From Thermogutta sp. (lineage in GTDB: Bacteria > Planctomycetota > Planctomycetia > Pirellulales > Thermoguttaceae), in NCBI RefSeq assembly GCF_014359955.1, contig NZ_JACIYL010000036.1, forward strand, positions 1 to 12,732: a DNA stretch of 12,732 bases. The letters run 5' to 3'. This document shows, in pieces, positions 6,623 through 12,732 of this stretch. How positions within the stretch are numbered: the first letter of the stretch is position 1; each line of letters begins with the position of its first letter. The translations under genes and the position numbers were made by a program. The notes beneath the pieces are model-generated. The model searched no databases, had not been told where the DNA came from, and saw only the letters and a program-made list of their open reading frames with translations.

Positions 6623-8101
6623 TCACGTCGTGCTGCCGGAAGCAGATGGGGTAGGAGCCGGCGGCTGAGCCGGGGCGGAAGGCTGGGCACCGCTTCCCGG
6701 TTGGGACGGCGTGCCAGAACCTGCGCCTCCGTTTTCCAGCGGGGCAGGGCCAGGAACCGGCTTTTCCGGCACACGCTGCGTCTCACGAGGAAGTGTCGGC
6801 TGCTGCTCGGCAGGGCTTGGGGATTGGCCGGAAGTCGCCGGCGCCGGTGTTGGCTGAGACGGTGTTGTCGTGCTCGGCGTCACTGTTGTGCTCGGCACCG
6901 GGCACAGGTCGAGGGGAACCAGGCAGGGATCCACCGGCACCCGGCAAACGACCGTCCGCGGGCGATAGCAGGTGTAGGTCACCGGCACGTATTTCTGCAC
7001 CGTCCGGGGAACGGTGACCGTCTGCTCTTCCGCGACCATCCGGCACACCTGCACCGGTATCTGTTCGACACGCTCTTCCGTCACCCATTTGTACGTGGTG
7101 ACGGGGATCTGCCGAACCTGTTCCTCTGCCACCATGCGACAGACCTGGACGGGGACTTTCTTTTCCACTCGCTCCACCACCGGCCGCATCACCGTAATCG
7201 GAATTTTGCGGACCTGCTCTTCTTCAACCATGCGGCAGACCTGCACGGGCACCTTTCGCCGCACTTCCTGGGGCTGGTAGGTCACCACTTCCACCGGGAC
7301 CTGCTCCGTCACCACCTTGGCGACGTACTGCGTTTCGGGCACAACCTGGGCCACGATGTTGGGCTGCCATACCTTGCGGAATTCGTACCGACCGCGATTG
7401 TTGGGCACCCAGTACAGTCCGCCGGGTTGCCAGGTGACTGCGCCGGTTATCGGATCAACCACCGGCTGGCCGGCCTGCCAGGTCAACCGGTTCGCGAACA
7501 GCCCGGGTTTCAAGACGAGCTGGTCCACATACTGTCCTTGGTCCACGTACTGCGTTTTGTAGGTGACGACCGGTTCCGTGACCGTGCGGTACTGTGTGCG
7601 GTACACAATCTGGCGGACCGGCTGCATCACCGTGTAACATTCTTCCCTTTCCTGGGTTTCCCAGACGGGTTTGAGGACCTTCACCCGTTCTTCGCGCTCT
7701 GCTGTTTCCTGCACATAGCGGATGACGTTGTAGCTTTCATCCCGATACTGCGTCTCCCAGACGGGCTTATAGACGGTAACCCGTTCCTCGCGCACGCTGG
7801 TCTCGGCCACCGGCCGACTGACTGTGTAACGCCGCTCGCGGTACTCCGTCTGCCAGACCGGTTTGTAGGTCACCACTTTGCGCTGTTCGTATTGCGTTTC
7901 GCATTCCAGCCGATAGGAGGTGACCTGGACCGGTTCGTACACCGTCTGATAGACGAGGCGGTAGCTTGTCCCTTCGCAGGGCGAGATAACCGCCGAGCTT
8001 GTGACAACCTGGCCGAAACTGGCGGAAACTCCCGCGCAGGCAAGGCCCACCGCTGCGATCACGGGAACCAGACGCCGTGTGAGGAAAATTGCGGCCTTCA
8101 T
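6623..8101 (-). CDS. Secreted YTV-repeat envelope protein
   Basis: This 492-residue protein has a signal peptide (MKAAIFLTRR followed by a hydrophobic run, likely cleavage near residue 27), so it is predicted to be exported. Residues 45-172 are about eight 16-residue units of the form T-V-x-x-P-V-x-E-T-x-x-R-E-E-x-V, the hallmark of the planctomycete YTV family (Pfam YTV). A non-repetitive W/G-rich centre spans about 200-250. Residues 284-379 hold three 32-residue units each beginning [VI]PVQVCRMV, placing one cysteine per unit. Residues from about 405 are Pro/Ser/Thr/Ala-rich, like a linker or wall-associated tail. YTV proteins have been linked to the planctomycete cell wall; a structural envelope role is inferred. 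The ATG at 8101 is supported by GAGGTG 5 bases upstream on the minus strand. It stands alone, convergent with the CBM9-like gene. Confidence 0.9.
   Translation of the reverse strand: MKAAIFLTRRLVPVIAAVGLACAGVSASFGQVVTSSAVISPCEGTSYRLVYQTVYEPVQVTSYRLECETQYEQRKVVTYKPVWQTEYRERRYTVSRPVAETSVREERVTVYKPVWETQYRDESYNVIRYVQETAEREERVKVLKPVWETQEREECYTVMQPVRQIVYRTQYRTVTEPVVTYKTQYVDQGQYVDQLVLKPGLFANRLTWQAGQPVVDPITGAVTWQPGGLYWVPNNRGRYEFRKVWQPNIVAQVVPETQYVAKVVTEQVPVEVVTYQPQEVRRKVPVQVCRMVEEEQVRKIPITVMRPVVERVEKKVPVQVCRMVAEEQVRQIPVTTYKWVTEERVEQIPVQVCRMVAEEQTVTVPRTVQKYVPVTYTCYRPRTVVCRVPVDPCLVPLDLCPVPSTTVTPSTTTPSQPTPAPATSGQSPSPAEQQPTLPRETQRVPEKPVPGPAPLENGGAGSGTPSQPGSGAQPSAPAQPPAPTPSASGSTT
6965..7252 (-). repeat. 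Three 32-residue cysteine-containing repeats
   Basis: The [VI]PVQVCRMV motif recurs at exactly 96-base spacing, confirmed at the DNA level by the matching ACCATG/ACCATC positions 7035, 7131 and 7227 on the plus strand. Each 32-residue unit can be split into two 16-residue halves of the same alternating V-x-V type as the N-terminal array. Confidence 0.75.
7586..7969 (-). repeat. Eight 16-residue YTV units
   Basis: Coding repeats with a period of 48 bases. Units in order begin TSYRLVYQ, TSYRLECE, VTYKPVWQ, TVSRPVAE, TVYKPVWE, NVIRYVQE, KVLKPVWE and TVMQPVRQ. Spacing is constant and no insertions were seen across the array. Confidence 0.75.
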
Positions 8102-8106
8102 CTTTT

Positions 8107-8112
8107 CACCTC
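8107..8112 (-). promoter_or_regulatory. Ribosome-binding site of the YTV gene
   Basis: Read on the minus strand this is GAGGTG, 5 bases before the ATG at 8101. It fixes that start and supports the minus-strand reading over the overlapping plus-strand open frame. Confidence 0.7.
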
Positions 8113-8186
8113 ATCCAAAGGAATCAGAAGACCCAGGGACACACCCCCGGACTCTGACCTCCATTCCCTCTTGGGCTCGTTTGCAC

Positions 8187-8249
8187 TAGGGACACCGTCA
8201 CAGACGGTATCTGCACCCCGCGCACAGGAACACCGGGGCACAGTCCCTA
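8187..8249. repeat. Nested inverted repeat of 63 bases
   Basis: The outer arms TAGGGAC (8187-8193) and GTCCCTA (8243-8249) are exact inverted copies. Directly inside the left arm is a second hairpin, ACCGTC-ACA-GACGGT (8194-8208). This could be a dispersed repeat element or part of the YTV transcript leader on the minus strand. Confidence 0.45.
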
Positions 8250-8483
8250 TTCAATTTTGGGCTGTAATTCGCGGGATGCAAATATTCAAGTTGGCAAAAT
8301 TTAACGAGTTGCAGCGCAAGTTATTTTCCAGACAGACAATCCGACACAAAGATTTTTTCAAGTTTGGGGCCGCTTGTGCCGACTAATGCAGCGATAACCC
8401 TTTCAGGGGGACGATGCGGCACCCACTCTTTTCTTCCTGGTCTGCCCAACTTCCGCCCTCGGTTCCGTGGTAGGGTTTTTGCA

Positions 8484-8506
8484 AGCCTGGGGCCTGCATC
8501 CAGGCT
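8484..8506. repeat. Hairpin AGCCTGG ... CCAGGCT
   Basis: A perfect 7-bp stem with a 9-base loop about 150 bases before the S1 gene. Without a following T-run it is not a convincing terminator. It lies upstream of the possible promoter at 8568, so it is probably not in the S1 leader. Confidence 0.35.
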
Positions 8507-8567
8507 GTTGCCTTGTCGGGAAAGCCCTTCCCCTGCATCACACCTGGAGTGAGCTTACTTTTGCCCG

Positions 8568-8573
8568 TACAAT
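8568..8573 (+). promoter_or_regulatory. Possible -10 box of the S1 gene promoter
   Basis: TACAAT matches the sigma-70 -10 consensus at five of six positions, 78 bases before the S1 start. No good -35 hexamer sits 16-18 bases upstream, so this is a weak candidate only. Confidence 0.25.
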
Positions 8574-8651
8574 AAGAGCATAGGTTACAAACCGGCCTTT
8601 GGTCGGCGTGGGACGCGTGTTGTTGGACGCTGGCAGTTCCGAGCGATCTCT

Positions 8652-10637
8652 ATGAGTTACGATCCGCACGACTCTTTCCCCCATTCTGGTGACGGTCCGG
8701 CAGATTCGCCGAAAAACGATGTGCCTGGTGGCGAGCAGGGGAATCGGTTCGTCCCCGAAAACCCGTCGGAAGCAGCGGACGCCAATCAACCAGGCAGCGC
8801 CGCTCCGTCGTCTGAGGAAAATGGCAATACGGCGTCGAATCGGCCTCGGATACTGATCGGTTCGCAACGGGACCCGGCCGCCTATCGCCCCCGGCCCGGC
8901 AGGCCCGTCACCCCGGCCCGGCCGCGACCGTCGCTTCCGGAATCTGCTCGCGGCAGCCGTCCGACCGCGTCGCCCGCCGGTGCCTCAGCCGGAGAAAAAA
9001 ATCTGCCCGATAGCAGTCCGGAAACTGTTCAGGAACAGACGCTGGCCGACAGTCGTCCCGCAGTCTCTGGCGTCGATGTCCGCAGTGACGCGCCGGTGTC
9101 CGAACCGGCAGGCGGCGGTGCTGTGACTGCGCCAGCAGCGGATGTTGTCCCGCCAGGTGGTGCCCAGAGCAGCGATTTCACACGATCTGATCAGCCAGCC
9201 GAGAAATCTCCCGCACCCGAGACGCGGCCGCCTCGCACTTTTTCGTCCGTGCCGGATTTCCCCGAGGATGAAGAAGAGCATCCCGAAAAAATTCTCGCCA
9301 GTGAAATCGACCAGCTCCGGGAACAGGTGCGAGGCTCCGCCCAGATTCTCACACGGGAGGTGGTCCAGGACTTGTTCAACCGTCGGGCGGGTTTGCCGCC
9401 TGATCTGGAAAAGGAGTTTGCCGAGGCCCTTGGTGACGTGCCGGTCGAACAACTCATCACGGAAACCACCAGCAAGGTGAAAGTCGGCCAGCTCGAGCCG
9501 GAATCCCGCCATGTGGGCAAGGTGCTGGCCGTGCGGGGGGAGAATGTCTTCGTGGAGCTTGGCCTCCGCGAACAAGGGATTGTACCACTCAAGTTGTTCC
9601 GGGAACCTCCCGAGGTCGGCCAGTCCGTCGAAGTTCGGGTGGTCCGCTTCGTTCCCGAAGAAGGCGTGTACGAACTCGTCCTGCCGGCGGCTGCGGCCGA
9701 TGTCGCCGACTGGGCCGACCTGAGCGAGGGCATGCTCGTGGAGGCTCGGGTGACGGGCGTCAACCAGGGTGGTCTGGAATGCGAGGTCAATCGCATTCGG
9801 GGATTCATTCCCATCAGCCAGATCGACATCTTCCGTGTGGAAAAACCGGAAGAGTACGTTGGCCAGTCGTTCACCTGCGTGGTCCTGGAAGCGGATCCGC
9901 AACGCAAAAATCTGGTGCTCAGCCGTCGCGCTGTGCTGGAAAGGGAACGGGAACAAGCGCAGCGATTGCTGTGGGATTCGCTCACGCCGGGCCAGATCCG
10001 CGAGGGCGTCGTGCGGCGACTCACCGAGTTTGGGGCCTTCGTCGATCTGGGAGGCGTTGATGGCCTGCTCCACATCAGCCAGATCGCCTGGGGACGCATC
10101 AAGCATCCCAGCGAAGTCCTCCGCGAAGGCCAGACCATCAAGGTCCGCATCGACAAGGTCGATCGCGAGAACCAGCGGATCAGCCTGGGTTACCGCGATC
10201 TCCTCTACAATCCCTGGGAGGACGCGGACAAGAAATACGTCCCGCAATCGCTCTGGAAGGGCCGGGTCACCCGCATTATGGATTTCGGCGCTTTTGTCGA
10301 GCTGGAGCCGGGGGTGGAGGGTCTCGTGCACATTTCGGAGCTTTCCACCAAGCGAGTCTCGCGGGTGAGGGACGTCGTCAAAGAGGGGGACGAGGTGGAT
10401 GTTGTCGTGCTGGCTTTTGATCCGCGGGAAAAGAAGATCAGCCTGTCCATCCGTGCGGCCATGAAAATGAAAGAGCCGGAGCCCGCACCACAACCGGAAA
10501 CCTCCGAAGCCACCACGCAGACCGCCGAACCGGGCGCTCCGCCACCGCCACCCAAGAAGCAGAAGCCGCCCAAGCCGCTCAAGGGTGGTCTGGGAAGCAG
10601 TCCCGGGCAGAGTCTGCTCGACTTGTTGAAAAAATGA
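8652..10637 (+). CDS. S1 RNA-binding domain protein, ribosomal protein S1-like
   Basis: A 661-residue protein with four S1 (OB-fold) RNA-binding domains at about residues 283-350, 360-430, 447-520 and 535-607. The second has the GFIPISQ signature and the third the [18 protein letters not shown]...RIKHPSEVL core typical of bacterial ribosomal protein S1. S1 binds mRNA at the 30S subunit and helps initiation. Unlike usual S1, about 200 Pro/Ser/Ala-rich, probably disordered residues come first. A charged helical segment (about 205-275) follows, and the protein closes with a Pro/Lys-rich tail ending LLDLLKK. Only four S1 domains are present, against six in E. coli, so it may be the true S1 or a paralogue; no symbol is assigned. 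The ATG at 8652 lacks a good Shine-Dalgarno (only GAGCGA, 8641-8646). lipA starts 19 bases downstream, which suggests co-transcription. Confidence 0.9.
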   Translation: MSYDPHDSFPHSGDGPADSPKNDVPGGEQGNRFVPENPSEAADANQPGSAAPSSEENGNTASNRPRILIGSQRDPAAYRPRPGRPVTPARPRPSLPESARGSRPTASPAGASAGEKNLPDSSPETVQEQTLADSRPAVSGVDVRSDAPVSEPAGGGAVTAPAADVVPPGGAQSSDFTRSDQPAEKSPAPETRPPRTFSSVPDFPEDEEEHPEKILASEIDQLREQVRGSAQILTREVVQDLFNRRAGLPPDLEKEFAEALGDVPVEQLITETTSKVKVGQLEPESRHVGKVLAVRGENVFVELGLREQGIVPLKLFREPPEVGQSVEVRVVRFVPEEGVYELVLPAAAADVADWADLSEGMLVEARVTGVNQGGLECEVNRIRGFIPISQIDIFRVEKPEEYVGQSFTCVVLEADPQRKNLVLSRRAVLEREREQAQRLLWDSLTPGQIREGVVRRLTEFGAFVDLGGVDGLLHISQIAWGRIKHPSEVLREGQTIKVRIDKVDRENQRISLGYRDLLYNPWEDADKKYVPQSLWKGRVTRIMDFGAFVELEPGVEGLVHISELSTKRVSRVRDVVKEGDEVDVVVLAFDPREKKISLSIRAAMKMKEPEPAPQPETSEATTQTAEPGAPPPPPKKQKPPKPLKGGLGSSPGQSLLDLLKK

Positions 10638-10656
10638 TCGGGAGAGAAAACGAACA

Positions 10657-11652
10657 GTGACGTCCATTCAGCTCCCCGTTGTTGCCAGTCAATCCTGCGA
10701 GGGGACGGAAAACCTCTGCCGCCAGGGTCTGCCGCGCTGGCTGAAGCGTCGCGTTCCCAAGGGCAACGGCAATCATTTCACCGCCCGACTGGTGGAAACG
10801 CTGGGCCTTGTGACGGTGTGCGAGCACGCCAAATGCCCCAATCGCATGGAGTGCTACGCCCGGCGCACCGCGACGTTCATGATCATGGGTGAAGTCTGCA
10901 CCCGGCGGTGCGGTTTCTGTGCGGTGAAAAAAGGCAAGACCCAGCCTCTTGATCCCACAGAACCCCACCGCGTCGCCCAGGCCGCCGCAACTCTGGGGCT
11001 GAAGCATGTCGTTATCACCTGCGTGACCCGGGATGATCTCCCGGATGGAGGCGCCGCCCATTTCGTGCGGACGATCGAGGCCGTCCGTGCCGTCACTCAG
11101 GCGACGATCGAAGTGCTGCCGTCCGATTTTCACGGGCGGTGGGAGTCTGTGGCGACCGTCGCGTCGGCCAGGCCGGATGTTTACAATCACAACACCGAAA
11201 CCGTCCCACGGCTTTACGCGACGGTTCGCGGACGCAAGGCTAATTACCGGTGGACGCTCGACATGTTCCGCCGACTCAAGCGGGAATTTCCTGGCCTGTG
11301 CACCAAGTCCGGTCTGATGGTGGGACTGGGAGAAACTTACCAGGAGCTCCTCGACACTTTCGCGGATCTGGTGGTGGCAGGGGTGGACATCCTCACCGTG
11401 GGCCAGTACCTTCAGCCCACGCCTCAGAATCTTCCGGTGGTGCGATATTACCACCCCGAAGAATTTGATTACCTGGCGGACATGGCCCGGCGCATCGGTT
11501 TCAAAGAGGTTTACAGCGGCCCATTTGTGCGATCGAGTTATCATGCGGGAGAAGTGTTCGCGCATCTCCAGAAGCCCGTTCCGGCACCGCACAACCCTGG
11601 CAGCGCCGAGTTCGTGACGCGTCCGGGCGGAGAGACTGAGCGATCCCGGTAA
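10657..11652 (+). CDS. lipA: Lipoyl synthase
   Basis: LipA is a radical SAM enzyme that inserts two sulfur atoms into protein-bound octanoyl groups, making the lipoyl cofactor of 2-oxoacid dehydrogenases and the glycine cleavage system. The 331-residue product carries both iron-sulfur motifs: the auxiliary-cluster CX4CX5C (C55, C60, C66 in CEHAKCPNRMEC) and the radical SAM CX3CX2C (C81, C85, C88 in CTRRCGFC). The C-terminal RSSYH (R292-H296) supplies the conserved serine that ligates the auxiliary cluster. Length is normal for the family. The GTG start at 10657 is preferred because it follows the S1 stop by 19 bases, with GGGAG (10640-10644) upstream, a slightly long 12-base spacing. Translation ends in tandem TAA codons. 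No octanoyltransferase gene (lipB) is visible nearby. Confidence 0.97.
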   Translation: MTSIQLPVVASQSCEGTENLCRQGLPRWLKRRVPKGNGNHFTARLVETLGLVTVCEHAKCPNRMECYARRTATFMIMGEVCTRRCGFCAVKKGKTQPLDPTEPHRVAQAAATLGLKHVVITCVTRDDLPDGGAAHFVRTIEAVRAVTQATIEVLPSDFHGRWESVATVASARPDVYNHNTETVPRLYATVRGRKANYRWTLDMFRRLKREFPGLCTKSGLMVGLGETYQELLDTFADLVVAGVDILTVGQYLQPTPQNLPVVRYYHPEEFDYLADMARRIGFKEVYSGPFVRSSYHAGEVFAHLQKPVPAPHNPGSAEFVTRPGGETERSR

Positions 11653-11780
11653 TAAAGGCGGTGCGTCGATCCAGCGTTGGGTGTGGGAGTTCGGGCATCA
11701 CCCCCATTGGCGTACGACCACGATTACTTCCGGCGTAAAAGCGCTGGCCACAACGGAAGCGGCGTAGCAGGGAGGCGTCG
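11653..11780. other. lipA-lpxB spacer
   Basis: These 128 bases hold no recognisable gene. No terminator hairpin with a T-run is seen, so read-through from lipA to lpxB is possible. The last ten bases contain the lpxB ribosome-binding site. Confidence 0.5.
11771..11775 (+). promoter_or_regulatory. Ribosome-binding site of lpxB
   Basis: GGAGG lies 5 bases before the ATG at 11781, a standard spacing, and fixes the lpxB start. Confidence 0.7.
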
Positions 11781-12732
11781 ATGACGCACAGAATTTTCTT
11801 CTCGGCGGGTGAACCAAGCGGCGACCAGCACGGCGCGGCCCTTATCGCAGCGCTGCGTGCCAGAGTTTCCGATCTTGTTTGCTGGGGTTTCGGAGGCCCG
11901 CGAATGGCTCGCGCTGGCTGCGAGTTGCTCGCCGATCTGACCTCGCACGCCGTCATGGGATTTCTTCGTCCGATCATTCAGCTTCACCACTTTTACCGTT
12001 TCTATCGCCAGGCCATTGCAGAAATGGAGCGTCATCGCCCGGACGCGGTGGTGCTCATCGACTATCCCGGTTTCAACTGGCACCTGGCGCGAGCGGCCAA
12101 AAGTCGGGGGATTCCCGTCTTTTTCTATGGACCGCCGCAGATTTGGGCCTGGGCGCGCTGGCGGGTGCGGAAGATGCGTCGCTGGGTTGATCATGCCCTC
12201 TGCTGGTTGCCTTTTGAACAGCAGTGGCTTGTTGCCCGAGGTTGCTCCGCGACTTACGTCGGGCATCCCTTTTTCGATGAGTGCTCTAGCGCCGTGTACG
12301 ATAGCGCGCTGCAGGCGCAACTGACGGCTGATCCCCGCCCTTTGCTCACCATCCTGCCAGGTTCGCGCGATCAGGAGGTTCACGCCAACGGACGGGCTAT
12401 GCTGGAAGTGGCGGCCCGTCTGCGGGAACAAATTCCCAGCTTGCGCGTGGCCGTGGCAGCTTTTCGGTCGGATCAGGCCGAGCTCATGGAACGCTGGGCC
12501 CACCAGCTCGATGTTCCCGCCCTCGTTCTGGCAGGAAAAACACCGGAATTGATCCGGTCGGCGACGTGCTGCCTGGCCGTTTCCGGGTCGGTTTCGCTGG
12601 AGCTTCTCTATCACGAAAAGCCCACCGTGATCCTCTACCGAATCAGTCCCCTCGCTGCCCGAATTGAAAAATTCGTTCGCCGCGTCAAATACATCACGCT
12701 GGTTAACCTTCTCTATCATGGTGGTTCCCAGG
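11781..12732 (+). CDS. lpxB: Lipid-A-disaccharide synthase, 3'-partial
   Basis: LpxB is a family GT19 glycosyltransferase that joins UDP-diacylglucosamine and lipid X to make the lipid A disaccharide, acting at the inner face of the cytoplasmic membrane. The frame is open from ATG 11781 to the window end: 317 codons without a stop, of a family length near 380, so about 60 residues are missing by truncation of the window. Visible family signatures are the N-terminal FFSAGEPSGD, VVLIDYPGFNWHLA, PPQIWAWARWRVRKM, LCWLPFEQQW, TYVGHPF, LTILPGSRDQEV, and SGSVSLELLYHEKPTVILYR of the nucleotide-sugar region. The family usually has S before PQ[VI]WAW where this protein has P. A GGAGG site precedes the start. 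It implies an outer membrane with lipid A. No other lpx gene lies within the window. A long antisense frame over the same bases is a shadow. Confidence 0.95.
   Translation, partial: MTHRIFFSAGEPSGDQHGAALIAALRARVSDLVCWGFGGPRMARAGCELLADLTSHAVMGFLRPIIQLHHFYRFYRQAIAEMERHRPDAVVLIDYPGFNWHLARAAKSRGIPVFFYGPPQIWAWARWRVRKMRRWVDHALCWLPFEQQWLVARGCSATYVGHPFFDECSSAVYDSALQAQLTADPRPLLTILPGSRDQEVHANGRAMLEVAARLREQIPSLRVAVAAFRSDQAELMERWAHQLDVPALVLAGKTPELIRSATCCLAVSGSVSLELLYHEKPTVILYRISPLAARIEKFVRRVKYITLVNLLYHGGSQ

Larger units (their letters stand above)
8102..8651. other. Divergent intergenic region with inverted repeats
   Basis: This 550-base spacer separates the minus-strand YTV gene from the plus-strand S1 gene, so it should hold promoters for both. 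It contains a nested inverted repeat (8187-8249), a second hairpin (8484-8506) and a TACAAT box (8568-8573). No ORF with a recognisable product and no RNA gene were seen. An AT-richer patch at about 8245-8370 may hold the YTV promoter, but no convincing -35/-10 pair could be chosen. Confidence 0.5.

Noticed and set aside
6457..6786. 109-codon minus-strand ORF overlapping the end of the YTV gene
   Set aside because: Arg/Pro/Ser-rich translation of another frame of the YTV tail with no domain; it overlaps the supported gene.
6701..8386. 561-codon open frame on the plus strand across the YTV gene
   Set aside because: The minus strand gives a signal peptide, regular YTV repeats and a good ribosome-binding site. 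The plus frame is an antisense reading of the same repeats (His/Arg/Leu-rich) and runs into the intergenic region.
8985..10667. 560-codon minus-strand frame antisense to the S1 gene
   Set aside because: It overlaps four clear S1 domains on the plus strand and has no family signature of its own.
10579..11592. 337-codon minus-strand frame antisense to lipA
   Set aside because: The plus strand encodes lipoyl synthase with all cluster ligands; the antisense frame is a codon-bias shadow.
11724..12719. 331-codon minus-strand frame antisense to lpxB
   Set aside because: The plus strand from 11781 is a clear LpxB that simply lacks a stop inside the window, so the antisense frame only looks like the longest closed ORF there.

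Overview
The window reads as a chromosomal segment of a planctomycete (Planctomycetota), most likely a Pirellulales-like lineage, though the genus cannot be fixed from this sequence. Three things point that way: a secreted YTV-repeat protein, a family known essentially from planctomycetes; a tandem (double) UvrA, an arrangement also known from the related Chlamydiae; and an LpxB gene, which implies a Gram-negative lipid A pathway. Coding sequence is GC-rich, so long antisense open frames are common and were treated as shadows.

Layout. Bases 1-5364 (+) are the 3' part of a very large uvrA: the last residues of one N-terminal half, a C-terminal half, a complete second UvrA, and then an extension of roughly 370-390 residues built from two copies of an unrecognised domain. 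A short gap (5365-5474) holds an unusually strong Shine-Dalgarno sequence in front of a 10-codon ORF. A small CBM9/DOMON-like beta-sandwich protein follows (5475-6143, +). Bases 6144-6622 contain no convincing gene but are packed with short palindromes and hairpins, several sharing one loop sequence. The YTV-repeat protein is on the minus strand (8101-6623). An upstream spacer (8102-8651) holds more inverted repeats and a possible promoter. Then come an S1-domain protein (8652-10637, +), lipoyl synthase lipA (10657-11652, +) and the 5' part of lpxB (11781 to the window end, +). lpxB has no stop codon inside the window.

How the genes relate. The uvrA product would act in nucleotide excision repair damage recognition. 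The S1 protein, lipA and lpxB lie head to tail with gaps of 19 and 128 bases and may be co-transcribed, but they serve different housekeeping processes (translation, lipoate cofactor synthesis, outer-membrane lipid A). The YTV protein is a predicted envelope protein. No defence system, CRISPR array, tRNA, rRNA, transposase or prophage gene was seen. The most interesting material is the duplicated C-terminal domain of the double UvrA and the hairpin cluster at 6194-6514.
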